From positions 1,488,001 to 1,552,000 of the forward strand of contig JANCIK010000004.1 in the NCBI GenBank assembly GCA_028532985.1: a stretch of 64,000 bases of DNA. Direction: 5' to 3'. Position 1 is the first letter of the stretch. Every line of letters begins with the position of its first letter. The notes below the pieces were generated by a model. That model was given only the letters and a program-made list of their open reading frames with translations, was not told the origin of the DNA and did no database searches. Source of the DNA: Stropharia rugosoannulata (lineage: Eukaryota; Basidiomycota; Agaricomycetes; Agaricales; Strophariaceae). Positions 22,798-34,058 of this stretch are shown here, in pieces. The position numbers and the translations under genes were made by a program.

Positions 22798-22859
22798 TGT
22801 GGTGAAGAGATTGTAGCTAGCGCGTCTGTTTGGGGGCCGGGTGTTGTAAATTGTTACAT

Positions 22860-24490
22860 AAGTGTGTCACTGCATAATTACACCATTGGGCTCTTATACA
22901 GTTCCACACTACCGTGGTATGTGAGATCAGTACATTGCTACCATCAATAATGTGTTGCACAACAGTGGTGTCACACATTCAATATGTGCACTGTGGGTCG
23001 ATACTGCAATGTGGGACCTGATTACAATATAATATCTCACGGTCTGATAGGCTGTTGCTGCACTGTGGATAAACACAGTAAAATACTGTCACAGTATCTC
23101 ACATCAATCGACTGTGAGGGGACACAGTGGGTGTGTCCAATTGGTGTCCAATATACCACCGAGCTGTATCGCATGGATGGTCCATGTACCAGGTGATCGG
23201 GGACTGTGTAGAACCATATATAAAGAATACGACTGAACACCGAATGTGGGAACATGGCACAGTTGAATGTTGTGATCGGGGCGAAAACTACTACAAGGGC
23301 CCAATACCTACCACCAAGCTCAGAGATTTGTGGAAACCCTAGCTGCAGGAGCGATCGTTGTCGTTCATGTGGCTATGTTCCGCTATATATTTACCAAGGG
23401 TAAGCCTCGAGTTTGACTATTGATCGCTGTGCTTCTAAATCCACTTCACATCCTTTCTATTAGAGCGGCAAACAACGCCCACTTTACTGGCTAGCCCGCC
23501 TTCAAGATGGTCGATTCTGTTACAATTTGGATTCTGCGCTGCGCCACCTCACTTCGCCCGACTCTCAGACATTCATGATGTATGTTTGTTACGCAGAGAG
23601 TCCCTGGAAGCCGTTCTCTCCCACCTTACCATACACCTTTACCCCGAGCAAGTGCCCCGTCATTCTACGTCCCAACGCAATGCGGGATAGCGACTGTGTC
23701 GGAATCGGCTTACTTATCAAGAAGATCCACGCGCACTTCTCATGGTGTCCCATACCCGCTGTGTACATGCAAGATGATCTGGGAGGGGACACAGATGATG
23801 AGCCGGGTAGTGAGAACAAGTCGGGGTCAGAGTAGTATGTCACCGAAGCTTTAAACACTAGATAGAATCGAAGTGTATATATAATCTGTTGACTGTTCTG
23901 ACGGCTCCCATTTTGTAAGATAAAAGTAACAAAGGAAAATCAATATACTTGCTAGACCGGCCAGTGGTGGAGTGCATGTGGGTGAGCCCGCTATTCCGAT
24001 GGGCTCACTGTAATATACCACTGTAGTCCGTGCGGCTATAATTTAGATTTCCCTGAACGGTAGTTAGAAACACCGTGAGTTCGGGAGCACTGTGAATTAG
24101 AACTGTAGCGTGTCCGCTTTGTCACTGTATAGCACCACTGTGGCGGCCTTTATATACATACACATACTGTGGTATTTCACGGTGGACCCACACAGTCTGA
24201 TCAACGCAAGCCGCCGCAACATTGGGCGCACTGTAAGATACTACTGTAGTGTGAGCACAACTGTCCTGTGTAGTCTACAGTGAGATAATTGACAGGAAGT
24301 GCAGTTATGTACTGTTAAGTAATACTGTAGCTGCTTGTCTGTATAATCACAGCTGCGCGGTGAGGGTCACAGTTCCTTTGCGCAACTGTGTACTAACACT
24401 GTGGTATTTTACTGAAAGGGCGCTAGCACACCCGCAGATCCTTTGCGCGACTGTGCAGTAACACAGTGGTATTTACACAGTAAAAGCTTA
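22860..24490. repeat. Right subterminal array of ACWGT-N8-ACWGT 18-mers
   Basis: Motif copies include 23062-23079, 24007-24024, 24124-24141 and 24230-24247, with looser copies such as those around 24168 and 24400-24480. The array is interrupted by the small gene at 23254-23835, so part of it (22.86-23.25 kb) is also that gene's upstream region and the upstream region of the transposase gene. Matching arrays at both element ends support a role in transposition, in transcription of element genes, or both. Confidence 0.7.
23254..23835 (+). CDS. Small Cys-rich cargo protein, copy 2, 171 aa
   Basis: Exons 23254-23399 and 23466-23835 sum to 172 codons. It starts MAQLNVVIGAKTTTRAQYLP, then EICGNPSCRSDRCRSCGYVP with five cysteines in a compact cluster, followed by LYWLARLQDGRFCYNLDSAL, KCPVILRPNAMRDSDCVGIG and AHFSWCPIPAVYM, and an acidic tail. 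Paralogue of the protein at 18661-19188. The pair sits on both sides of the transposase gene, same strand as each other and opposite to the transposase. It lies within the right subterminal array. The Cys pattern suggests metal binding, which is inference only. Confidence 0.6.
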
Positions 24491-24790
24491 TGTAGAAAAT
24501 GTCCTGTACCGAATATGACTAGGTAGGTCTGACATAACAACAGTAGCTAACATGATATTGCTAATACTTACTAAGCTTATTCTTATAAGTTAAACAGAGC
24601 AGGGTGCACATTTGCGACATGCAGGGTGTAAGAACCTACCAATGCAGGGTGCATTATGTCGGTATGGTAGCCCTCCCCTGCCCTACAGATTTACTGTTTC
24701 ATATAATTCAAGCTCAATCGCGCTCCCTGTAGTCTGCCTAATGTTAGAATCTTGTCAGACCTTGCGTAGTAAAGCTGATAATGGTTACTA
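23836..24790. other. Right end of the element and residual intron of the nucleotidase gene
   Basis: Holds the outer part of the right subterminal array, the right terminal repeat (to 24656) and about 130 bases outside the repeat up to the acceptor-like TATAG at 24790. No gene. The outside 130 bases are longer than the rest of a normal 50-60 nt intron would be. Confidence 0.55.
24599..24656 (-). repeat. Right terminal inverted repeat of the KDZ element
   Basis: Read on the minus strand from 24656 it gives TAATGCACCCTGC, then TACACCCTGC (24621-24630) and TGCACCCTGC (24599-24608). Spacing is 23 and 22 bp, exactly as in the left repeat. Iterated short motifs with fixed helical-turn-like spacing suggest transposase binding sites. 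Confidence 0.8.
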
Positions 24791-26451
24791 TAGGATATCA
24801 AACTTGCTCACGAACTTCTGGCGCTGTCTCCTTCATTCCAAAATACCAGGCCCATAATGTTAGAACATGGGGTTGATCTTCTTCTTGGTGGACACGATCA
24901 TATGTACTACGCTGGATCTGGCGTTACATCATGGGAAAACTTCGATGTAAATGGACCGACTCTTGGTGCTGAATCCGATAATGGAGAGGTACTCGTTGTC
25001 AAGAGCGGCTCTGATTTCCGTGACTTGACTGAAATAAATCTTACGCTAACCTCTACTGCAGAGGGAAGTGTAAGACGGAAAGTCATAAACCGGATTGAGG
25101 GTAGGCCATGGCTTCATTTCCTCATGTCATGAAACTTAATGGAAACGTTAAAATAGGCAAAAGACATGTAACACTTCCAGGATCCGAATCATCTCAACCT
25201 ATGGCAGAGCTCCTTAAAAAACTCTTGACATCTGTAAACTCAGCATTGAAAGCACCATTATGTCGTACGACAGTAAATGTAGATGTACATTCTTCCTACA
25301 TTCGAACAATAGAGGTTAGTTCATTTCATCTAAGTTCAGAATAAATATTTTGACTTACGAGAACAGTCTCCCATCTCGAATTGGATAGCAGATATAGCTC
25401 GACACGCATTCGACGAAGCTCTCTGTATGAAGGGACAGACGTGCTCTGGGTCGGATGGAGTACTTTTCTGCGCCGGTACTTACAGAGGCGATTCGTCATA
25501 CGGACCAGGTATTACACCCTCCGATTTCGCTGCATGTACATTCATCTAATAAGCTAGGTGTCATCACAATGGGCGACGTGCTCGAGATTCTCCCATTTGA
25601 AGACCCTATTATTGTTATTGAAGTAGACGGGGAGATACTCTGGGATGCTTTAGAAAGTTCCCTAAGCACTTGGCCGTCTCAAGAAGGGTAAGTTCTCTTA
25701 TGGAAATAATGTGATACATATGCTTAATTATCCTATTATACTTCTTTGCTATAGGCGATTCCCGTCGATATCGGGCTTCCGAGTTGCCTGGGATTCGCGG
25801 AAAGAGCCTGGACAACGTGTGTCGGGAATTTGGTTACTGACTCAAAATGGATCAGATACCAAGGAAGAGTATGTCGAGCGGGAGCGAGGCGGTCGCAGGT
25901 ACACAATCGTCACCAGACAGTATATGGGAGAAGGCCATGACGGCTTCGAGGCCCTCACCAGAGCCAAAATCGTCATTGATGAGGAATCAGGTGTTCTGCT
26001 AAGCACAATAGTCCGAAAATACCTTCTAGGTATGCCATTGCATTGACTGAGAAATGGCTGAACACTGAGAATTTCTGCAGGATCGCAATTTGTAAACAAG
26101 GTCGTGCGCTTGCAGAAGTCCAGTCAGGCATTCATCAGCAAGTCCACCGAAGACGATATTCATGCACTAGAAGAGGACAAGGCAAGGACGAAAGGAAGCC
26201 CATCAGCCTCAGCTATGAAGTTGTGGAAATACGCTGCGGGTGCCGTTAATCACGCTCGCTCGCGCGTCCACTACCGCAATCATTTCAAGATCTCGCACTC
26301 GGAGCACATGAGTTCCGTTGATGCTTTTGACGGGGATGTGGCGCGCAAGGGGAATCAATGTGAGGAAAAGGATTACCAGCATACTGATATCCTGGTCGTT
26401 ACGCCATCGATAGACGGAAGATTGCACAACGAAGCCGTAAGCTCGCCTTGA
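24791..26451 (+). CDS. 5'-nucleotidase/metallophosphoesterase, 3' half
   Basis: Continuation of the gene at 2557-3448. After an acceptor-like TATAG, the sequence reads DIKLAHELLALSPSFQ and LEHGVDLLLGGHDHMYY, the third metal motif of the phosphoesterase. It then has VLVVKSGSDFRDLTEINL and the 5'-nucleotidase C-terminal domain: SNWIADIARHAFDEALC, MGDVLEILPFEDPIIVIEVD, GEILWDALESSLSTWPSQEG and SISGFRVAWDSRKEPGQRV. Introns are near 25110-25150, 25316-25371, 25689-25754 and 26029-26080. No internal stop or frameshift was noticed downstream, so the insertion is recent or this part is still under selection. Splicing from 3449 to 24791 would also shift the frame, and the VPxD residues expected between the halves are not found. 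The allele is likely inactive. Confidence 0.75.
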
Positions 26452-26674
26452 AGTACGGCAAAGCAATACAATGTACGAAAAAACCTAGATCCACTACTAA
26501 ATTGCATATATATGTATAGTTGTTAGGGCAATAGAACAACCTTGATCCAGTACACATAACAGATCGTTAGCATGACATGTATAATTGGCCAACTTCATGG
26601 ACTTGTACACTGACATATCCTGGATACTTGCTTTCTGCACTTCTCCGTCTTGCATTTGTAGGACATGTACAAAT

Positions 26675-27384
26675 TTATTTGCTTTGATTTTCGACGCCAG
26701 AAAAAGGGAGAATTATTTCAACCCTGGAAGGAGGATCCCCAGAGACTGTCCTGCCATAATGTGTTAACAAGCCAAGTCCACCTCCTACTCCAGCACCTCC
26801 CAGTATTACTGAAAAAAGATGAAAAAGGTGTCAGTCCTGTTTGGCTGAGGGGGGAGTGCTTACAGTTAACAACACTGGCGCGATTCCAGAAAATTGCTGG
26901 GACAGCAACTGCTCCAAGAACGGAACCGATAGTCGAGTGGTCGTTCCTCCGCAGGACGCTCGTCTATGGGCCGACCACAAGCGGGTGTCAGTGTCAGAAA
27001 GCTACCTGGGGGGGGGGGCACTAATGGAGGAGCAGGAGACTCACGTTGTACGCAGTCTCTACACGCTTCACCCTAACTGATTCCTGAGTAGAGTTAGCAT
27101 AACGCACATACGCTGCTCCCCCAGAAACCGCGGTGCCTAGTGATGCGGACGGACAAACACACTTGAGAGCTTGAATAGAGAATATGGTTCAAGAGCTGCT
27201 CACCGCCAAAACTGCCAATCCAAGTTGCCCGTAGTACTTTGCTGATGGAAAGGTGCGTCCGTCCTTTCCTTGCGAGCGCGAAAATAACATAGGTTGGGGG
27301 CGCGAGCAAAGAGGACCATTGGTAGCCTGTGTTCATGGCCTGGCGGACGAGGTACTCCGTATCGGCAACATGGACTTGAGACAT
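26675..27384 (-). CDS. Small conserved-looking membrane protein, function unknown
   Basis: Starts MSQVHVADTEYLVRQAMNTG at 27384, followed by YQWSSLLAPPTYVIFALARK (first hydrophobic segment). Later exons give CVCPSASLGTAVSGGAAYVR, then SVLGAVAVPAIFWNRASVVN and LILGGAGVGGGLGLLTHYGR, two glycine-rich hydrophobic segments, ending ENQSK before a TAA at 26675-26677. Introns are inferred near 27160-27204, 26958-27043 (its acceptor follows a long C tract) and 26813-26868. It resembles a class of small fungal proteins with paired Gly-rich helices, but I cannot name the family. Convergent with the nucleotidase gene. Confidence 0.5.
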
Positions 27385-27798
27385 TTTACGATTCGTCAGC
27401 TAGAAGGTCGAGTACTAAGGCCAAGGGGCGCAGATTGCTCAATTTGGTGAGGTGACGATACTGGACCTACGTCCAAAATAAAGCTGAATGCCTAGTACTT
27501 TGATCCCATTGACTGTGATCCCTATGACCTCATACTTACGGTAGTGTATGTCAGGATACACATATATACTTGATGAATTTGCACCTGCCTTTGATCTTGA
27601 ATAAAATTAACAATGTGAATGGATACTGGCTAAATAGGATATATTATATGAGAAGCAAGGAACATACAATAGGGTAGATAAAGAAAATTACTACAGCAAC
27701 AGTGAAAACATGCAGATCCGACCGACGATTAGAAAAGGTACTACAGAAGAAAGAAAAAAAATTGAAGAATGGATTAGAGGAGGTTTGGCAGACATTAT
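27385..27798. other. Intergenic, AT-rich
   Basis: 414 bases upstream of the small membrane protein gene and downstream of the SDR-like gene, both on the minus strand. It should contain the promoter of the former and the terminator of the latter. No specific element recognised. Confidence 0.4.
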
Positions 27799-29563
27799 TC
27801 AAGATGGCGAGACATTAGGCCACAGTTTCTGTTCCTTCCACTTGTCGACTATTTCTTTGATGTTCGCGTGGCTAAAATCAGGACGCGAAAGCTTGTACCC
27901 AACAATTTCTTTGATTTTGATGTTATCTAGGCCCACGATATGCTTTTCTAGGGTATACTTGTCCATGTATGCACTGATGGGCGTGTTTGTGATAGGGGGA
28001 TCAGATGTCATGAGCATTTGAGTCCAACCCTCGACATGCTGCTCATTGATATCTTCTAGGTCATCCATAAGCTAGTAGGGAATCAAAGATATGTAGCATG
28101 AGTGGAGACGCGATACACACCTTGAATACAGTGCTTTCGATAACATTGAAGAATTCAAAGGTGGTTCCGAAAAAGGACGAGACTGTGCTGCCAGTGCTGA
28201 GCAATGTGGTATTTGAGTCGTCGACCTGATACAACGCAATTCAGTGAGAGTTTAAGGCTGAGACATGTTTATTTACAAGGTTAAATAGCGGCGCTGTTGG
28301 TTTAACGTCGGCAGAAACCATACCCTCTACTTCGCTCATTTTTGATTTATTGTTATGGAAAGGAATAGGAACACCCGCTGTAGAATTCGCAGCGTTACGA
28401 CCTAAAGGTGCAATCCAGTTGGCGCATGCCCAAGCCCCTCCAGCTACGTCGTCAATATGTACAGTGTTTGTAGGATTTTTACCCGGAGACCACCTGCGTG
28501 TGCGTCAAGCCCCACCCTATCAGTAAGAGTCAAAACTTACATGGACTTCATAGGTTTTTTCATAAAGCCGTATACTGAGGCGACAGTCATAGCAGATATA
28601 ACTACACATACAACGGATTAGCATGATGGCATTTTCATTCAGGACAGTGCATGTAACTCACCATTTCCAAAGTCGGTATATGGGCCATACACGAAACCAA
28701 TCCTCAGAATGACCAGGTTCAGACTGTTAAACCATCAGATCCGCAGTTAGGGACTTCGCATTAACTTACTTGTCGATAGCCGCAAGAGCCCTCAAAGCTT
28801 CATGCCACCATGTACCCATAGTTTCCACCGGTTTGATATCGTCCTTTTCAGTAGCTAAGGTTTTTGGCGAGGTTTCATAGAATGGGTGTTGGATCCTAAC
28901 ATATGCCTTCACATTGCGTTTTACAGCTTCCTGGCCTAATATACGAGCAACATAAAAAGTGTTGTTTATGTGAATCTAGAGATTCGAAGCTTTTTGTTAG
29001 ACAAAATAACAGAAATCTAAGCAGCTCACCAGTTCGCTGCGGTCATTACGGACCTCCCCAGTGTAATCGAAAACGTAATCAAATTCGGATCGCCCTTCAG
29101 GAAGGGTGAACGCGGATTGTATTGCCGCTACAAAATATGTTGTGGATGGCTCAGATATCATGCGATCAACGTACCTGCAACAGTTAAGTTGGCCTGTCTG
29201 TATTCAATCTCTGATCTCTCTAGAAGCTTGGAAAACTCGGGACCGATATAGCTAATACGCAGCGACGTTAGATCTTCGAAATATGGTATCTATCGGTCAA
29301 AAACTCACGTTGTAGCGGGATGTACAGAGTACTTATCAACGATGCGCAAAAACTTCAACAAGAATAAGAATGATGATCTTTTTATGCCATGCAAATACAC
29401 ATACGCTGACGAGAGGCTCGCCTTCAACAGGAAAGAGGAAAGACGCAAGAGCCCGTGAGCATGTATTCAAGCCACCTGCAAAAAGTAAGGATAGAAAATG
29501 TACGTAGCATATAACGATCTCACCAAAAATCAGGACAGAAGGCTTTGTGGACTCTGCTACCAT
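27799..29563 (-). CDS. Extended SDR-like NAD(P)-binding protein
   Basis: A Rossmann-type protein built from about ten exons. It starts MVAESTKPSVLIFG and continues GGLNTCSRALASFLFPVEGE, an altered nucleotide-binding turn. Further exons carry DYVFDYTGEVRNDRSEL, IHINNTFYVARILGQEAVKR, KAYVRIQHPFYETSP, LNLVILRIGFVYGPYTDFG and TNTVHIDDVAGGAWACANW. The VILRIGxVYGP and VHIDDVA blocks are typical of extended SDRs (epimerase/dehydratase class). A catalytic YxxxK is not obvious, and the first turn lacks the canonical GxxGxxG, so enzymatic activity is uncertain. The C-terminus (KEQKLWPNVSPS) is intact. Substrate unknown. Confidence 0.65.
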
Positions 29564-29846
29564 AATGCCTATATGGGCGAGAAGGCTGAACTTTGGGTTG
29601 TCGGACGAAGCAAATGTGAAGAACGCGCTTAGCCCATCACTGTGAGCTTAGTCATCCTCAATCTCCATTCATGGCGTGTCCTCTTCCCAGAAAGGTAATC
29701 AACTGATGCTAAAGTTGGTTGACCTAAACCAAACCTAAACTCCCTAAACCTGCCACAAACCGGCGAGTGGTTGACGGAAACAAATCTTGACTCTCAAAGC
29801 TACTATGCAGACAAGATATGTATTATTATTGATAGCAAGTAAATTA

Positions 29847-31118
29847 TTAATATGCCTCCTCTCCTTCCTTCAGATACTTATATACAGACGAAAAGTCTTT
29901 CCCTGCTAGTTCTGGGCGCTCCGTGACAATCTTCTCATATATCTGTCTGGCGGCATCTCCAAGAGGTAGAGGAGAGCTCCATTGCTGAGCGACCGTGCTC
30001 GCTAAGCCCATATCCTTCAAGTAAAAGAGGTATAAATACAAGTCAGTTTCTAAGGTTACATCCTGGTTGAATAACGTACTTTCAGCATAAGGTTTGTGGC
30101 AAATCCCCCTTCATAGTTTCGCTCGCAAGGAGGTGACTTGCCAGGCAACGCAAGTGGAACAGGATTATTGACTGAGGATGCCCAGCATCCTCCAGTACTG
30201 CTATTGATGACAGATGCAAGCACTGCAGAGTCAAGGCCGAGGGACTGTCCTAAGAGCATAGCCTCAGCGACCACGATTTGCTCGACACCCAAGACAAGCT
30301 GAATTGGTCAATCCCAGTACTTCTATACGTGAGTTCCAAGTAAAAAAAACCCACGTTGTTGCATATCTTGGCTCCCAGCCCTGCTCCAGAAGGACCACAG
30401 TGAATTATCTTCTGGCCCATAAGAGCTAAAGTCGGTGAGGCCGTATGAAAATCTTCCAATGTGCCCCCTACAAGAAAGGACAGAGTACCAGCTTTGGCTC
30501 CAGCGACACCTACACTAAGTATAAGTCAGGGAGAGTGTTGTATTGCGGATATCTTACCACCCGAAACAGGTGCGTCTACCATTCGAGCCCCAGCAGCTGC
30601 TACTTCTGCGGCAATTTCACGCGCAACTGTGACGTCCAGTGTCGTGGAATCTATGCATAACGTTTGCTCAGAAGGATCAACGTGCAGCTTCTTCAACGCT
30701 GGTATTACTGAGCCTGAGTAGACTGATTTCACTTGAGGAGAAGATGGTAGCATTGTAATAACAGTGCCAGATGCTGCTGTAGCTCTGCGTACCGTTTGGA
30801 ATCATTGAGATGCATATGTAATTGTTCAACTCACTCTACTGGTGTTAGAGCAATACTAATGCGTGCCTCTGGATACTGCTGAGAAAACTCTGAACAGAAT
30901 GCATGGGAGCTTTCAGCTACAGCGTCGCACACAACAAAGGCAACAGCATTGACTTCTCGGTGTTGAAGGTATTGCTTCGAGAAGAGGTTGTATGCCATTT
31001 GATATCCCATTCGTCCAAGGCCTATGAAGCTCGTGCTCTTCGCCCGAGGGGTTTTTTTGGCTATACTATTGAGGGCCAGACATGAAGGTCGCATCGCGAA
31101 GGTGTTGGCTAGACTCAA
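29847..31118 (-). CDS. 3-hydroxyisobutyrate dehydrogenase, mitochondrial
   Basis: Oxidises 3-hydroxyisobutyrate to methylmalonate semialdehyde with NAD+ in valine catabolism. The N-terminus MSLANTFAMRPSCLALNSIA is basic and serine-rich, consistent with mitochondrial import. Family motifs in order: SFIGLGRMGYQMAYNLF (dinucleotide binding), CIDSTTLDVTVAREIA, ARMVDAPVSGG (substrate-binding DAPVSGG), LSFLVGG, HCGPSGAGLGAKICNN (catalytic lysine in GxGxxxKxxNN form), LGLDSAVLASVINSSTGGCW, and DMGLASTVAQQWSSPLPLG. Introns fall near 30760-30840, 30490-30560, 30300-30358 and 30013-30080. Length of about 370 residues fits the family. Confidence 0.88.
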
Positions 31119-31377
31119 GAATGCGGGGAAAGTAATGGGATATTGTCAGGGGCTGTTGGCATCAAAGCTATTAATGAACACCGGTTAAGTACATAGCTCC
31201 GGCCGGCATAAGTATAGGCGGCAATCAGATAAGTAGTTGTAGACTATTGTCTATTTCAAGGCCGACATGTCTTATGTATGAAATAGCTTTTGTCTTCACG
31301 TCAATAACAATTGTCATTATTTAGAAGTACATTGATCTAATGCAAACAGATGAATGGAGTATATCGTGTACATACGT

Positions 31378-34058
31378 CTAATGATGTGACTTTTTGGCCT
31401 TATCGATATGTGCTCTGAGTTTCTGCTGCTTTTCACGGAGCGACTGCTTCTTCTTCCCCTTAACGGCAAGACTTCCTAAAACCATCATAATAGGTTTATT
31501 TCTCGTCTTCTCCCTGTTCGTAGAACTGCTGGGTTGAGCTTTATTTTGCTTCCCTTTCTTTGAACCAAACTTCTCGCGTCCTTCTCGTCCTTTTTGAATA
31601 GACGCCATACGCTCTGCATAATCAGCTTTAGCCTTCTTCCGAGGTCCCAGAATATCATTCTCTGAAATGAATTCATCTTGAGCCTGTTCAGAGGAATTGC
31701 TCTTCCTAGCCGCTTCTAAAGCTGCTAATTTCCGCTTGGCCTTGCTCCCACCGGTCGACTCAACATCTTTCAACGCTGCCTTGATACGGAGATCATTAAG
31801 GAGAGCGAAGTCTGCTGGAGTTAGAATCTAAAATGCATCAGGAAAGGCACACATTGTAACAAATCGATTAAGAAACGGACTTTGGTCGTGGCCAGTGTAG
31901 ATAAGCGAGGGACCGGTGCAGTCTCACCCTGCGGCGGTGCATCAGTTTTGGCCTTCGACTTTGTCTCGTCTTCACTATCACTTATAACAAGATCGTCGTT
32001 GTCGTCGTCCACGTTAATCCATTCTTCGGTGTCCGACTCGGAGCCAGAGTCAGTCTCGACGTCCCATCCTTCCCACATGGTTTCATCATCATCGCTGCCC
32101 AATTCGACACCATCTTCTTCGCGGAGTTTTTGTAAATGATCTTCAAGTAGCTGGATAGTCGAATTAGCACCAAGCTATAAAAGGACAACTGATGGCCTCA
32201 CTGATAATCCCTCAATATCAACAGCAGCTTCAGCACTAAATCCATAGGCCAACGGCGCGCTGCCAGATGCAATACCCATGCTTGCCTCTTTGCCCTAGTA
32301 AAGTTTTAGCTAAGTGAGTACATAGGGGGAAGACATTAGCTGACCCGTTCTCTCCTCTTGAGCATGTTAGGATTGACTTCACGATAAAGCTTCAATAAAC
32401 CGCGCGCTGCTGAAGTTACGGCCTTGTCTTTACTCTTCCTGTACTCGATCAAATCTCCTAGCAAGTCTTCTTCCATAGCCCAAGGCTGACGGCGACTAAC
32501 TTCGCGGATGGCATTGATGCCTGCTGCAATTACTTCGCTGCCTACACCGGGATGCACAAACTCCTGAGAAAGCTTCCGTATGACGGGTGTAACGGCGTCT
32601 GGCGGGGTCAAATCGTGAACCGACTGAGCAAGTGCCACAAGGATACTGGGAACCCGCATCTGGCGGTAAAAGAGGTACTTCACGATATATGTATAAAATC
32701 CAAGGATGCAAAGCTTGTGGGAACCCATCACACGGGAGAGGAGCTGCATCATCAGGATTTTATGATCCAGTGAAAAGCGCTTGTCGTAAGTGTTGAGCAT
32801 GTCGTAGAGCTTCTCACCGAATGTTTGCGGATCATGAAGAAGTTGAATAGCTGAAAAATTAGGAGTAGAAGGCGTCAAATTGTGTTTTTTCTGGAAGAGA
32901 TAAGAGCATGAAAGGACGGTAAACAAATTAGAGAAAATAGATGTCGCACCTTCTTTGCTACCTTCAATTGTTTCCTCAGCTTGTTGTCTGCACTCCTTGT
33001 CTTTTTATTTATTTCTCGTTTGTGGTGAAGTGATCGTACATCGATTTCTTGCTGTTCAAGGAAGGCAAATCAATAAGCCAACTCAGTTATACTAAATGAT
33101 ACATTTACGAACCTCGCCGTCTGATTCCGGATCATCTTCTTCACTGCCCAAAAAGAAATGTAGAGAGGCACTTTGTACTTTTGTCACCGGATGAAAGCAT
33201 CCCTCAGCAACGATAGATACAGTTTTAGCATCATTCCTATTAAGTTATAAGTTGAGTTAAGCATGTGGTATTCAACTTTATTTTTACAAAACGAACGAAC
33301 CAAACTTTTTTCCTCCATAACTCTTTAGTCAAGACGACCGCCCACATAGCTTCCTCGGTATTGGCTCCCTCGCGTTCATTTCCAGCCATATTTGCCCTAA
33401 GCTTGCCTTTATCTCCTACGACTTCACCGGACATTCCACGTTCTATCATGCCAAAAAGCATAGCCTGTACTGCGCGGTTGAGTTTGTGGTTTTGAGAACG
33501 AATATTAGCAACCCGTATGTCTGAGAGAATCGTCTTTCTTATGTAGGAGCGAAGGGTAGACGATGAGGTTCGTGGAAGCAGAGGAAATAAGGTCTTCAAT
33601 AACCTGGATGTTGTGATAAGTGACATCTAGTTTTTCAAGCAGATGAATGGTCTACACACTCTATAGACGTTATTACAGCCTTATTGCGGAGTAGCACTAG
33701 ATTTTGCACAAGGCACTTGCGAGTATCTGGAGCAAGAATGCCATAGCTTTCAGATAGAAGTGAAGATATCTGTAAAGGAAAGTCGGCTGTCTCGCGCGGA
33801 TAACATGTTGCGACCTGAGGCAATCAAATTAAAACGGGTTACGCATTGCCTATAAGCACATGTCAGCACCTGAGATATGAAGGATACGAGTTCCCTATAG
33901 TGCTCCGCCTGTTCATCTGGATTGATTTTGAATATTTGGCGGATGCTGTTATAGTGATTCCATTGCTGGAGGAACTCTTCTTTATACGCAATAGGATCAC
34001 GCTTAATCAAGTTTTGGAGTTGGGGAAGGTTAGAAGTGAGAAGAACACCACGTCCCAT
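31378..34058 (-). CDS. SDA1: SDA1 ribosome biogenesis protein
   Basis: Nuclear protein needed for 60S subunit maturation and export and for actin organisation/G1 progression in yeast. It begins MGRGVLLTSNLPQLQNLIKR and YKEEFLQQWNHYNSIRQIFK, the conserved N-terminus. Then VATCYPRETADFPLQISSLL, LKTLFPLLPRTSSSTLRSYI, HKLNRAVQAMLFGMIERG, YDMLNTYDKRFSLDHKILMM, REVSRRQPWAMEEDLL, GLLKLYREVNPNML, an acidic middle (EEWINVDDDNDDLVISDSED) and a lysine-rich C-terminus (KKKQSLREKQQKLRAHIDKA). The in-frame ATG at 34058 was chosen because homologues start at MGR; sequence upstream is unrelated. Around ten introns of 50-70 nt are needed. Confidence 0.88.

Larger units (their letters stand above)
3493..24656. 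mobile_element. About 21.2-kb KDZ-superfamily DNA transposon with cargo genes
   Basis: The element lies in an intron of a 5'-nucleotidase gene: coding sequence stops at a donor at 3449 and resumes at about 24791. Matching terminal inverted repeats occur at 3493-3550 and 24599-24656, subterminal arrays of an 18-bp motif lie inside both ends, and a KDZ-type transposase is at 19612-22797. Cargo comprises genes at 5219, 6278-10629, 11019, 12030, 14643-15734, 16718-18318, 18661 and 23254. KDZ elements are known large DNA transposons expanded in basidiomycetes, often with extra genes. I could not find a clean target-site duplication directly next to the repeats: the 8 bases outside are atgtaact on the left and tgtcggta on the right. 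Exact ends are therefore uncertain by several bases, and insertion age is unknown. Confidence 0.8.

Noticed and set aside
3493..24656. Starship-type giant element with a tyrosine-recombinase captain
   Set aside because: No tyrosine recombinase (DUF3435-like) gene was seen near either end; the element has inverted repeats and a KDZ transposase, and the host looks basidiomycete.
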